64,000 nt of DNA from Polynucleobacter wuianus (lineage in GTDB: Bacteria > Pseudomonadota > Gammaproteobacteria > Burkholderiales > Burkholderiaceae): positions 1,426,001 through 1,490,000 of the forward strand of contig NZ_CP015922.1 in NCBI RefSeq assembly GCF_001659725.1, read 5' to 3'. A model generated the notes under the pieces. That model made no database searches, was not told the origin of the DNA, and saw only the letters and a list, made by a program, of their open reading frames with translations. Below are positions 9,529 through 18,815 of this stretch, in pieces. How positions within the stretch are numbered: position 1 is the first letter of the stretch; every line of letters starts with the position of its first letter. Made by a program: the position numbers and the translations under genes.

Positions 9529-10290
9529 ATGCCCACCTTATCAGTCATACTCATCACCCGCAATGAAGAGGCCAATTTAGACGACTGTCTAGCCTCACTG
9601 GAAGGCATTGCCCAGCAGGTAGTCGTAGTCGACACCAATAGCTCAGACCGCACCATAGAAATTGCCCAAAACTATGGGGCAACCATTGCACAACCCTCTG
9701 ATTGGCCCGGTTTTGGCCCCCAAAAGAACCGTGCCTTAGACTTGGCGACTGGTGAGTGGGTTTTATCCCTAGATGCCGACGAGCGGCTCACCTCTGCCCT
9801 CAGATCTGAAATCTTGACGGCTATTCACCATAGCGCCCATGTTGATTGTTTTGCGATTCCAAGGTTATCTTGGTACTGTGGCCGCTTTATTCGTCACTCT
9901 GGATGGAGTCCGGATTATGTAGATCGCCTTTTTAGGCGAGGCACCGCAAAATTCTCCGATGATTTGGTGCATGAGCGACTCATCCCCAATGGATCTGTCG
10001 CCAGACTAGAAAATCCTATGCTCCACTACAGCTTTATGAATTACGCACAAGTATTGCAAAAGCTGGATCGCTACTCAACCGCATCTGCAGAGCAGGCCTT
10101 TGCCAAAGGCAAAACGAGCAACCCACTTAAGGCAGTCTTACATGGTGCCTGGGCCTTTTTTAGAACTTACATTATTCGCGCTGGATTTTTAGACGGAGGT
10201 CAAGGCTTTACTCTTGCTGTATCAAATGCTCAGGGTACTTACTATCGCTACATTAAACTCTGGCACTTAAACCAGGAAGCAAGCAAATGA
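9529..10290 (+). CDS. Family 2 glycosyltransferase, WaaE/KdtX-like (LPS core)
   Basis: The 253-residue protein is a GT-A fold glycosyltransferase: SVILITRNEEANLDDCLASL, the nucleotide-sugar site VVVVDTNSSDRT, and the DxD-like LSLDADERL. The region FGPQKNRALDLATGEWVLSL is characteristic of WaaE/KdtX enzymes that add glucose to inner-core heptose. It has no signal peptide and would act at the cytoplasmic membrane face. It shares a promoter region with msbA and overlaps the next gene as ATGA. Sugar specificity cannot be read from the sequence. Confidence 0.85.
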   Translation: MPTLSVILITRNEEANLDDCLASLEGIAQQVVVVDTNSSDRTIEIAQNYGATIAQPSDWPGFGPQKNRALDLATGEWVLSLDADERLTSALRSEILTAIHHSAHVDCFAIPRLSWYCGRFIRHSGWSPDYVDRLFRRGTAKFSDDLVHERLIPNGSVARLENPMLHYSFMNYAQVLQKLDRYSTASAEQAFAKGKTSNPLKAVLHGAWAFFRTYIIRAGFLDGGQGFTLAVSNAQGTYYRYIKLWHLNQEASK

Positions 10291-11066
10291 TTTCGATTTT
10301 GCTGGCTACCTACAACTGGCCGCAAGCACTCAAGCTCTGCCTAGAATCATTAGCCACCCAAACAGATTCAGATTTTGAAATCATCATCGCCGATGATGGC
10401 TCAACCGAAAGCACCAAGCAAATCATTGATACATTTAAAGCTTCGCACGCCATGTCAATTACCCATCTCTGGCAGGAAGACCAAGGCTTTCGTAAAACCA
10501 AAATTCTGAATCAGGCAATAGCCGCTTCTCAAGGCGACTACTTAGTTTTCTTAGATGGTGATTGTATTGTTCAGCCCGATTTTGTAGAGCGTCATCGTGA
10601 GCTCGCCCAAAAAGGATATCTCGTTACCGGTAGCCGAGTTTTGCTGAATGAAAAACTTACTCAAGACTTGCTTACCTGGCCTACCTGGGACTTTAAACGC
10701 TTTAACTCCAAACTCTTAGGTGAGCGTTTGAGTGGTGGCATCAATAAATACCTGCCCCTCGTAATTAAATTTGGTAATGGTGGTTGGCGCGACTATAAGA
10801 AATTTGTTTGGCGGCGCATCAAGGGCTGTAATATGGCCTGCTGGAAAGCGGATGCACAAGCGATTGATGGCTTTGATGAAACCATGACTGGCTGGGGTCA
10901 TGAGGATGCTGACTTTATATTACGCTTACAGCGTCATCACATCAAACGCAAGTCTGGATCATGGGCCACTGAGGTGCTCCATCTCTTTCACAAAATTCAT
11001 GATCAAAGCAATGCTGCTGAGAATGCTCGACGTGTGCGTGAGAAGATTTTGGCAAAGGCGATGTAA
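10287..11066 (+). CDS. Family 2 glycosyltransferase with galactosyltransferase-like C-terminal motif
   Basis: The 259-residue protein has the GT2 N-terminus ISILLATYNWPQALKLCLES, the donor site IIADDGSTEST and the metal-binding FLDGDCIVQPDF near residue 85. A second motif, GWGHEDADFILRL near 205, resembles the GWG(W/H)ED motif of the Glyco_transf_7C domain. Such proteins act in LPS core or capsule assembly. It is translationally coupled to the gene before it (ATGA) and is followed 11 bases later by a GT9 gene, so the three form one LPS operon. Acceptor and donor are unknown. Confidence 0.82.
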   Translation: MISILLATYNWPQALKLCLESLATQTDSDFEIIIADDGSTESTKQIIDTFKASHAMSITHLWQEDQGFRKTKILNQAIAASQGDYLVFLDGDCIVQPDFVERHRELAQKGYLVTGSRVLLNEKLTQDLLTWPTWDFKRFNSKLLGERLSGGINKYLPLVIKFGNGGWRDYKKFVWRRIKGCNMACWKADAQAIDGFDETMTGWGHEDADFILRLQRHHIKRKSGSWATEVLHLFHKIHDQSNAAENARRVREKILAKAM

Positions 11067-11077
11067 GCACTCTGTAT

Positions 11078-12220
11078 ATGAGCAACTTCTCTACTCTCAA
11101 ACCTAAAAAAGTCTTATTTATTGCCACACGGCAAATCGGTGACGTGCTGGTTACTACCCCCTTAATTAGTAAGGCACGTGAGCTTTGGCCTGATGCTGAG
11201 TTTCATTTTCTGGGCTACAAGGGCAAGCTGGACATGCTCAAAGGTAATCCAGAGATCGCTCAAGTGATTGAGACTTCCGATCGCCCTGGCTTTGGTGAAT
11301 ATCTTGCTCTATTCAACAAACTGTTTCAACGCTATGACCTTGCGTTAGTCACTCAGCCGAGTGATCGCGCTTATTTATACGGTTTAGTAGCCGCTTTTCA
11401 TCGAGTTGGCATCTTGGGTGGGCATCCGCAAGGAATGGCCAATGATAAGTCTAAGCAGCAAAATGCTTGGAAGAAATTCATTTCTATGTATACCGTTGAT
11501 GTAGATTATTTTTCACAGCACGTGATTACAGAGAAGTTGCGCCTACTCGAAGTCTTCTTCAGAAATCCGAGCGAATTATTCTCAAAACCGATTACCGTCA
11601 CCCCGCCAATTGGTGAGCCGTTGACGCCAATCATTGCCGGTGAACTCACTCAACCTTATGTAGTGATTCATCCTGGGCCGCTGACTGCATATAAGCGTTG
11701 GCCACTTGCTCATTGGCAGCATCTCATCACTTATTTGGCAAAGCGTGGCTATCAAGTAGTGCTGAGTGCATCTCCTGCTAAACAAGATTTACAACTCAAT
11801 CACGACATTCTGTCTTTGCTAGACGAAGAGGTTCGTAAGCAAGTAATTAATACAGCAGGAAAACTGTCGATTCCTCAAGCGGGATCTTTACTGCGCGGTG
11901 CAGTACTTTATATTGGCGTCGATACCTCCATTACCCATTTAGCTGCGGCTTGTAATACTCCAACCATTACTTTATTTGGCGCGACACCACCAAGCAATTT
12001 TGGACCATGGCCCAATGGCTTTATTGGTAAACAGCCTTACCAATTGCGCGCTCGCTCGCAAACTGTTGGCAACATCACCATCTTGCAAGGTCCCGGTGAA
12101 TGTGTGCCCTGTCGCAAAGCGGGGTGCCTAGATCGTGCTGACAGCAATAGTGAGTGTTTAGATTTATTAGAACCTGCTCAAGTAATTGAAGCAATAGAGA
12201 CAGTCTTAGTTAACAACTAA
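11078..12220 (+). CDS. Family 9 glycosyltransferase (ADP-heptose:LPS heptosyltransferase type)
   Basis: The 380-residue product shows both halves of a GT-B GT9 enzyme: KVLFIATRQIGDVLVTTPLI at residues 10-29, HPGPLTAYKRWP near 205 and GVDTSITHLAAACNTPTITL near 285. These match RfaF/RfaQ-type heptosyltransferases that extend the inner core of LPS. The C-terminus has a cysteine-rich segment (GECVPCRKAGCLDR). Whether it is heptosyltransferase II, III or another GT9 cannot be told. Convergent with dnaE with three bases between stops. Confidence 0.85.
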   Translation: MSNFSTLKPKKVLFIATRQIGDVLVTTPLISKARELWPDAEFHFLGYKGKLDMLKGNPEIAQVIETSDRPGFGEYLALFNKLFQRYDLALVTQPSDRAYLYGLVAAFHRVGILGGHPQGMANDKSKQQNAWKKFISMYTVDVDYFSQHVITEKLRLLEVFFRNPSELFSKPITVTPPIGEPLTPIIAGELTQPYVVIHPGPLTAYKRWPLAHWQHLITYLAKRGYQVVLSASPAKQDLQLNHDILSLLDEEVRKQVINTAGKLSIPQAGSLLRGAVLYIGVDTSITHLAAACNTPTITLFGATPPSNFGPWPNGFIGKQPYQLRARSQTVGNITILQGPGECVPCRKAGCLDRADSNSECLDLLEPAQVIEAIETVLVNN

Positions 12221-12223
12221 GAC

Positions 12224-15200
12224 TTAGTGGTATTGAACCTGAACAGGGTCTTTTTGTTTTGATGCAAGCAATTGATTGAGGCTATGCAAACAAGCGTCAT
12301 CTGGATAAATGCGCATCTCTTCTGGGAATTGCATTAAGCATGCACCGCCACTAGTAGTCACCGCTGCAGTTAGCATTAAACCCTTCACACCATCATTTGC
12401 ATTTGGACTTGGCATATGCGCACTGAGTTTGGGATCTCTAGTGCGATTGGTCATAAGATAGGGTCCAATTTGAGTACGCAACATTCTGATATCAACCGCC
12501 GCATCAAGACAGACATGCACATTGCGAGCAAAGCGCATTCTGGCACCAGTAATATCCATCACGGCTTCAGACACAATTCGCATACCGCCAGAGAACTTAT
12601 CGGGCGTGACATTGACCTTAGCAATCAATAATTCATCTTCCTTTAGCCATGAACGGTTTGGCTCATAGACTTCGCTGTACAGGGTTACCTCTAGAGCAGC
12701 CGTACCGTCATCAATAGTCGCGATCATCATGCGACCGCGCTGACCAGTCAACATACGTGCCGAGGTCACAATACCAGCAATGAGCTGATCTTTACCTTCA
12801 GTCACCTTCGATAAGGGCTGGCGTATGAAGTGCGACGTCTCTTCGCGATAGGCGTCAAACATATGCCCTGTTAAGCACAAGCCAAGAGCAGTCTTTTCTT
12901 CTTGAAGGCGTTTTTTCTCAGACCAAACGGGCTCGCGCACTAACTCAGGTTGATGAGCATGATCCTCTCCAGCAACCTCAAACAAACTCACCTGATGAAT
13001 AGAGGCTTCTGCTTGTTCAGCAGCCTCTATTGCTCTAGCTAAAGAAGCTAATAAGGTTGAACGAATATCATACAAGTTGCTGCCCGCAACCAAGGAGTCT
13101 TTATAAAGACTATCAAATGCACCTGCGCGCATCAGCGCTTCAATAGCACGACGATTGACCTGTCTACGATCTACACGGGCACAGAAATCAAACAAATCCT
13201 TGAATGGGCCACCTGATTGGCGAGCTTTGACGATCGCTTCAATCGCCGCTTCACCAGTTCCCCTCACTGCACCCAAGCCATAACGAATATGGCTAATTGG
13301 TGCATCAGGTGCTGCATCAGGTGCGCGCAATGGTGTGAACTCATAAACACCAGTATTGATATCCGGAGAGAAGACCCGAATCTGATTAGCTAAACAATCG
13401 TCATACAAAATTTTCACCTTATCGGTGTCATCCATTGCAAGCGATAAGTTGGCTGCCATAAATTCAGCTGGGTAATAGGCTTTAAGCCAAGCTGTTTGAT
13501 AGGCTAAGAGCGCATAAGCGGCAGCATGGGATTTATTAAAACCATAGCCTGCAAAACGCTCCATCAAGTCGTAAATCTCGTTCGCTTTTCCTTCGGAGAT
13601 TCCGCCAGCCTTTGCACCATCACTAAAGATCTTGCGATGCTGCGCCATCTCTTCTGGCTTCTTCTTGCCCATCGCACGGCGGAGCATATCTGCACCACCG
13701 AGTGAGTAGCCTCCAATCATCTGTGCCATCTGCATCACCTGCTCTTGATAGACCATGATGCCGTAGGTTTCGCGCAGAACGGGTTCAATACGAGGATCTG
13801 GATACTCCACTTTTTGACGACCGTGCTTACGTTCAATAAAGTCTGGAATCAAGTCCATTGGACCAGGTCGATACAAAGCTACGAGGGCAATAATGTCCTC
13901 AAAACGGTCGGGCTTGGCCTCACGAAGCATGCCTTGCATGCCGCGACTTTCTAGCTGGAATACCGCGACAGTATTGGCTCTCTTGAGCACATCAAATGCT
14001 TTTTCATCATCAAGCGAGATATCACTGATACTCCAATCCTTACGATCGGCATGCAGTGCTTTAATCCAGCGCTCAGCCGCAGCCAAAATAGTGAGCGTTG
14101 TTAATCCTAGAAAGTCGAACTTCACCAAGCCAATCGCCTCAACATCGTCCTTATCAAACTGACTAATCACAGAACTGCTATCTTGATCCTTACTCTCTTG
14201 GGTGTAGAGTGGACAGAAGTCGGTCAAACGACCTGGGGCAATCAAAACACCGCCAGCATGCATACCGACGTTACGGGTCATGCCCTCGAGCTGCTGTGCC
14301 AATGAAAGCAGTTGACGAACCTCATCTTCATTCTTTTCGCGCTCGGCTAATTGCTTCTCTTCCTTCTTTGCCATCTCGATGGTCATGTACTGGCCTGGCT
14401 TATTTGGCACGAGCTTAGCAATGCCATCAACAAAGTTATAGCCCTGCTCTAAAACACGACCCACGTCACGAATCGCCGCTCTCGCAGCCATCGTGCCAAA
14501 GGTGGCAATTTGGCTTACTGCATCTTTGCCGTACTTATCTTTGACGTACTGAATCACACGGTCTCGACCGTGCTGACAGAAGTCGATATCGAAGTCGGGC
14601 ATCGATACCCGCTCAGGATTTAAAAAGCGCTCAAACAGTAAGTTATAACGAAGTGGATCAAGATCGGTAATGCCGAGTGAATAGGCTACTAACGAGCCTG
14701 CACCTGATCCGCGACCAGGGCCTACTGGCACGCCATTATTTTTTGCCCAGTTAATGAAATCTGCAACGATCAGAAAGTAACCAGGAAAACCCATTTGAGA
14801 GATCGTCTTTACTTCAAATACCAAACGCTCGTGGTAGCGCGGCATTTCTTTTGCGCGCTCTTCTGGGTCAGGGAAATTACGTTCCATGTGACGCTCAAGC
14901 CCAACCTCAGATTGAGCAAGCAAATACTCGTCTAGAGTAATGCCCGGTGGCGTCGGGAAATCTGGCAAGCGTGGCTGACCAAGAATGAGCGATAAGTTAC
15001 AGCGCTTAGCAATCTCAACGGAGTTCGCTAATGCAGCAGGCAAATCTGCAAAACGCTTTTCCATTTCTGCTTGCGTTAAGAAATACTGTTCATCATTAAA
15101 TTTCTTAGCGCGACGTGGATTGCCTAACAACTCACCTTCAGCAATACAGACACGTGCCTCATGCGCAGTGAAATCGCTCTTTTGCATAAACTGCACTGGG

Positions 15201-15838
15201 TGCGTTGCCACAACCGGAAGATCTAGCTCGCTAGCCAAATGGCAAGCCAGTTGAAGTTGCTTCTCATCTTGAGGATTGCCACCACGCTGAACTTCTATAT
15301 AAAACGATTTGGGGAAGAGCTTTTCATAACGTCTTGCAGCTATCTTGGCTTGGTCCTCTTGGCCAGCTAATAATGCAGCCCCAATTTCGCCCATACGCGC
15401 ACCCGAAAGTGCAATCAACCCATGGGCAAGTGTTCGCTTCGCTTTTTTATCTTCGGCTTTTGCAGCAGGCTCACTAAACCAGGCCGAATCGACTTCAGCA
15501 CGACCGCGAGATTGATTCTCTAAAGAGGCTCTACTGAGTAACTCACAAAGATTGAGATAACCAGAATGGTTCTGAACTAACAATAACAGTCGATGGGGCT
15601 GATCAGGATCTTGGGGGTTGCTGACCCAAACATCAGCGCCAGCAATCGGTTTAATACCACTAGAGCGGGCGGCCGTATAAAAACGCACTAGGCCAAATAA
15701 ATTACTTAAATCCGTAATAGCCAAAGCACCCATCTCATCTTTGACCGCTGCAGCAACTGCATCGTCTATGCGCACGACTCCATCCGTAATTGAAAACTCG
15801 GAATGAATGCGAAGATGAACAAAACGGGGTAAAGCCAT
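12224..15838 (-). CDS. dnaE: DNA polymerase III alpha subunit
   Basis: This is the replicative polymerase subunit, 1204 residues (E. coli 1160). An N-terminal PHP domain (FVHLRIHSEFSITDG, ALAITDLSNLFGLVRFY) is followed by the polymerase palm with catalytic aspartates in PDFDIDFCQHGRDRV and KFDFLGLTTLTIL. Further on are GVLIAPGRLTDFCPLY, the FNKSHAAAYALLAYQTAWLKA block, and a C-terminal OB domain (IAGIVTSARMLTGQRGRMM). Its start is three bases from the divergent gluQ start. I see no truncation or frameshift. Confidence 0.97.
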   Translation of the reverse strand: MALPRFVHLRIHSEFSITDGVVRIDDAVAAAVKDEMGALAITDLSNLFGLVRFYTAARSSGIKPIAGADVWVSNPQDPDQPHRLLLLVQNHSGYLNLCELLSRASLENQSRGRAEVDSAWFSEPAAKAEDKKAKRTLAHGLIALSGARMGEIGAALLAGQEDQAKIAARRYEKLFPKSFYIEVQRGGNPQDEKQLQLACHLASELDLPVVATHPVQFMQKSDFTAHEARVCIAEGELLGNPRRAKKFNDEQYFLTQAEMEKRFADLPAALANSVEIAKRCNLSLILGQPRLPDFPTPPGITLDEYLLAQSEVGLERHMERNFPDPEERAKEMPRYHERLVFEVKTISQMGFPGYFLIVADFINWAKNNGVPVGPGRGSGAGSLVAYSLGITDLDPLRYNLLFERFLNPERVSMPDFDIDFCQHGRDRVIQYVKDKYGKDAVSQIATFGTMAARAAIRDVGRVLEQGYNFVDGIAKLVPNKPGQYMTIEMAKKEEKQLAEREKNEDEVRQLLSLAQQLEGMTRNVGMHAGGVLIAPGRLTDFCPLYTQESKDQDSSSVISQFDKDDVEAIGLVKFDFLGLTTLTILAAAERWIKALHADRKDWSISDISLDDEKAFDVLKRANTVAVFQLESRGMQGMLREAKPDRFEDIIALVALYRPGPMDLIPDFIERKHGRQKVEYPDPRIEPVLRETYGIMVYQEQVMQMAQMIGGYSLGGADMLRRAMGKKKPEEMAQHRKIFSDGAKAGGISEGKANEIYDLMERFAGYGFNKSHAAAYALLAYQTAWLKAYYPAEFMAANLSLAMDDTDKVKILYDDCLANQIRVFSPDINTGVYEFTPLRAPDAAPDAPISHIRYGLGAVRGTGEAAIEAIVKARQSGGPFKDLFDFCARVDRRQVNRRAIEALMRAGAFDSLYKDSLVAGSNLYDIRSTLLASLARAIEAAEQAEASIHQVSLFEVAGEDHAHQPELVREPVWSEKKRLQEEKTALGLCLTGHMFDAYREETSHFIRQPLSKVTEGKDQLIAGIVTSARMLTGQRGRMMIATIDDGTAALEVTLYSEVYEPNRSWLKEDELLIAKVNVTPDKFSGGMRIVSEAVMDITGARMRFARNVHVCLDAAVDIRMLRTQIGPYLMTNRTRDPKLSAHMPSPNANDGVKGLMLTAAVTTSGGACLMQFPEEMRIYPDDACLHSLNQLLASKQKDPVQVQYH

Positions 15839-15841
15839 GAG

Positions 15842-16789
15842 ATGATTTTAGCTGTGTCTAAGCTCAAAAACCCTTCATCCCCAGCCGACGGCTATCGTGG
15901 GCGATTTGCCCCCTCGCCTACTGGCCCGCTCCACGCAGGATCGCTGGTTGCCGCCCTAGGAAGCTGGCTGGATGCCCGTAAAAATAAGGGTAAATGGCTC
16001 CTCCGAATTGAGGATTTAGATACCCCCAGATGCATCCTAGGGGCAGACCAGCAAATACAGGCCCAATTGCTCGCCTGTGGCCTTTTTTGGGACGAAGAAC
16101 CTTGCTATCAGTCAGCACGCCAGGATATTTATCAAGTAGCCATAGATCGCTTAAATGGACTCCAAAAACTCTACTCCTGCAACTGCTCCAGGCAAACCAT
16201 TGCCAATGCTCTGACAAAGCTAGGCATTGACACTCCACGCAATCAGGAGATGGTTTATCCCGGCACCTGCCGACCTGATGCTATGAAAGACAATTCGAAT
16301 GCTGAAATATCTGGTCTCAAGGCAGCGTGGCGAGTAGCGTTGCCTAATTCTTGTCAAATTGAGTTTGAGGATTTGGCTCTTGGAACCCAAAGCCAAAATC
16401 TCAATCAAGATGTGGGTGACTTTGTTTTAAAAAGAAGTGATGGTTTTTTTACCTATCAACTTGCTGTCGTCGTAGATGATGCAGACCAAGGTATTACTCA
16501 TGTCGTGCGTGGCGCAGACTTATTGAGTAACACCGCTAGACAAATTCATTTGCAAAATATTTTAGGCTATACGACGCCACACTACAAACATCTGCCACTC
16601 GTATTGGATGGGCATGGAGAAAAATTGAGCAAGCAAACTTTAGCCAATCGAATCAATACGCAAGATCGGCAACATACTCTTCTCGAATTGCGCAAAGCTG
16701 CAACACATTTGGGATTGAGTGATCTGCCTGATGGTGAGAGCATCACCATTGCAGAGTGGCTCTTAGCAGCCACTCATGCTTGGAATTGA
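15842..16789 (+). CDS. gluQ: Glutamyl-Q tRNA(Asp) synthetase
   Basis: GluQRS is a truncated GluRS paralogue that attaches glutamate to queuosine in tRNA-Asp. The 315 residues contain the class I start GRFAPSPTGPLHAGSLVAAL (HIGH equivalent PLHAGS), Zn-binding cysteines in YSCNCSRQTI and YPGTC, and the KMSKS equivalent EKLSKQ. No anticodon-binding domain follows, as expected. The first 17 residues (MILAVSKLKNPSSPADG) precede the conserved core and a later start is possible. The epoxyqueuosine reductase gene queG in the same window fits a cell that makes queuosine. Confidence 0.93.
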   Translation: MILAVSKLKNPSSPADGYRGRFAPSPTGPLHAGSLVAALGSWLDARKNKGKWLLRIEDLDTPRCILGADQQIQAQLLACGLFWDEEPCYQSARQDIYQVAIDRLNGLQKLYSCNCSRQTIANALTKLGIDTPRNQEMVYPGTCRPDAMKDNSNAEISGLKAAWRVALPNSCQIEFEDLALGTQSQNLNQDVGDFVLKRSDGFFTYQLAVVVDDADQGITHVVRGADLLSNTARQIHLQNILGYTTPHYKHLPLVLDGHGEKLSKQTLANRINTQDRQHTLLELRKAATHLGLSDLPDGESITIAEWLLAATHAWN

Positions 16790-16795
16790 ACTTCT

Positions 16796-18238
16796 TTACT
16801 TCTTTTTGAATCCACCCAACAGGGCGCCAACTGCAGGCTTGGCAGCCACAATGCCAACTTTTTTTACTTCTGGTTTTGCAGTATCGTCAGATGACTGTGG
16901 CGCAGAAGTGGGCTCATAAGGTTTATAGAAGAAAGGATCTGCCCCTTTGGTCGACGCAGCACTCCCTGATGGCGGCTTTGCATATGCAGGTGTACCCTCA
17001 GGCAATGGCTTGATGTCTAGCTTGCACTTCATCAATTTTTCAATATCGTCTAGTAAGCGCTTTTCGCTAGCATCAACCAAAGCAATCGCATCACCCGTAC
17101 TACCAGCGCGACCAGTACGACCAATGCGGTGAATAAAGTCTTCAGCGTTATAAGGCAACTCATGGTTGATCACGCAGGGCATGTCTGGGATATCTAAACC
17201 ACGCGCCGCTACATCCGTTGCAACTAGGGCTTCAATAGCGCCAGACTTAAATGCGTCCAAAGTTAAGGTGCGCTCACCCTGACTCTTATCCCCATGAATT
17301 GCGCCCGCCTTGATACCATCACGCTCCAGGGCACGCGCCAACTTAGCGCAACCCAATCGGCTATTGGTAAAGATGATGCACTGACGCGATAAACCCTGAC
17401 GTGTACGGTTTTCTAAAACCTTCACAATCGCACGTTGTTTATCGCCTGATGACACCATATGAATGACTTGCTTGACGGTATCTGCAGCCGCATTTTGGCG
17501 CGCTACTTCAACAGTCACTGGCGTACGCAAATAGCTCTGCGCCAATTTCTTAATCTCTGGCGAAAAAGTCGCTGAAAACAGCAAAGTTTGTCTTTGAGCA
17601 GGAATCAAGTTAATGATGCGCTGCAAATCTGGCAAGAAACCCATATCAAGCATGCGGTCGGCTTCGTCCAAAACCAGAATTTCTACCTGAGATAAGTTGG
17701 CAACTTTAGATCCAATGTGATCAAGCAAGCGCCCAGGTGTCGCAATCAATATTTCAACACCATTGCGCAAAATTCCTACTTGCTCTTTCATATCAACGCC
17801 GCCATAAACAACGGCCGCACGCAGATCGGTATGCTTGGAATAGCTAGCGGCATTCTCAGCGACTTGCACTGCCAACTCTCTAGTCGGCGTTAAGACTAAC
17901 GCGCGAATTGGATGACGTGCTGGTGAAGCGCTATTACTAGCATGACGCAAAATCTTTTGAATAATCGGCAATACAAAGGCTGCCGTTTTACCAGTACCCG
18001 TTTGGGCGGCGCCCATCAAGTCACTTCCCGCCAATACATGTGGAATCGATTGCGCTTGGATTGGTGTAGGGATGGTATAGCCCTGCTCTAGCACCGCCTT
18101 TTGAATCTTTGGATCTAAGCCAAAATCAGCAAAAGTAATTGTTGCCGGAGGAGTAGCGCTAGTAACGCTAGAGTCACTAGGGGCGACTATGTTGTCAGCC
18201 CCTGCAGATGAAGTTATTTCAGTTTCGGTATTTGTCAA
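16796..18238 (-). CDS. rhlE: DEAD-box ATP-dependent RNA helicase, RhlE-like
   Basis: The 480-residue protein carries the DEAD-box motifs in order: Q motif (FADFGLDPKIQKAVLEQGY), Walker A AAQTGTGKT, Ia PTRELAVQV, DEAD in LVLDEADRMLDMGF, SATF, and HRIGRTGRAG. The first 30 residues and the last 90 are low-complexity, rich in Ser, Pro, Ala and Lys, like the unstructured tails of RhlE proteins. It likely remodels rRNA or mRNA structure. It is convergent with gluQ and reads away from the GlcG-like gene six bases upstream. Confidence 0.9.
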   Translation of the reverse strand: MTNTETEITSSAGADNIVAPSDSSVTSATPPATITFADFGLDPKIQKAVLEQGYTIPTPIQAQSIPHVLAGSDLMGAAQTGTGKTAAFVLPIIQKILRHASNSASPARHPIRALVLTPTRELAVQVAENAASYSKHTDLRAAVVYGGVDMKEQVGILRNGVEILIATPGRLLDHIGSKVANLSQVEILVLDEADRMLDMGFLPDLQRIINLIPAQRQTLLFSATFSPEIKKLAQSYLRTPVTVEVARQNAAADTVKQVIHMVSSGDKQRAIVKVLENRTRQGLSRQCIIFTNSRLGCAKLARALERDGIKAGAIHGDKSQGERTLTLDAFKSGAIEALVATDVAARGLDIPDMPCVINHELPYNAEDFIHRIGRTGRAGSTGDAIALVDASEKRLLDDIEKLMKCKLDIKPLPEGTPAYAKPPSGSAASTKGADPFFYKPYEPTSAPQSSDDTAKPEVKKVGIVAAKPAVGALLGGFKKK

Positions 18239-18244
18239 GGGAGC

Positions 18245-18652
18245 TTACAAGATGGCGGCAATGCCGGCCTTAGCGGTCTCTGCATCTTCCGCAGATTTAA
18301 CGCCGGAAACGCCGACTGCGCCGATGGTAAACCCATTTACCTCGATATTGACGCCGCCTTCTAACATGCCCGAAATATGCGGAGCAGATAAGAAAGAAGT
18401 GCGGCCATTATTAATAATTTCTTCGTAAACACGTGTCTCGCGTTTACCCATTGCTGCTGTACGCGCTTTTTCTTGTGCAATGTAAGAGGACAAAGGAGCG
18501 CAACCGTCGCGACGAATTAAACCCAACATATGACCACCATCATCACAAACAGCAATCGTTACCGCGAAATTGTTTTTAGCAGCGTGTTTATCGGCTGCAT
18601 CCAAAATCTTTTGAACATCAGCTTGAGTTAAATACGGTTTAGTTGCCAACAT
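18245..18652 (-). CDS. GlcG/HbpS family protein (DUF336)
   Basis: The 135-residue protein is a typical GlcG/HbpS-fold protein (NFAVTIAVCDDGGHMLGLIRRDG, SYIAQEKARTAAMGKRET, GGVNIEVNGFTIGAVGVSG). Members include the GlcG encoded in E. coli glycolate operons and haem-binding HbpS; the biochemical role is unclear. It lies next to a glyoxylate aminotransferase and a 2-hydroxyacid dehydrogenase, which fits the GlcG branch. There is no signal peptide. Only six bases separate its stop from the rhlE start, so read-through into rhlE is possible. Confidence 0.83.
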   Translation of the reverse strand: MLATKPYLTQADVQKILDAADKHAAKNNFAVTIAVCDDGGHMLGLIRRDGCAPLSSYIAQEKARTAAMGKRETRVYEEIINNGRTSFLSAPHISGMLEGGVNIEVNGFTIGAVGVSGVKSAEDAETAKAGIAAIL

Positions 18653-18815
18653 GTTGAATCCTTTTTAAATGCTATTGTCTCGAATATGTTTTAAGTGATG
18701 AAACTGCCACCAATACAAGTGCATGAATTATAAAGGCTGTAGCCTGACTCAGGCCTTCGAGCCCGGCTCCAGCCTAGCTGCAGGCGATATGCACCCTAAA
18801 GCGTCCAAATAGTGT

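Noticed and set aside
9519..9656. A longer msbA product starting upstream at 9656
   Set aside because: It would run through the divergent glycosyltransferase start and add 46 residues that do not look like an MsbA N-terminus; the ATG at 9518 fits the family length.
12224..15838. Several open frames on the strand opposite dnaE
   Set aside because: They are antisense to a strongly conserved coding gene and have no family match; they are codon-bias shadows.
18719..18790. A GCCTGACTCAGGC palindrome and nearby hairpin as a terminator or operator
   Set aside because: The stem is short with a one-base loop, no T-run on either strand and no second copy found, so I could not support a function.
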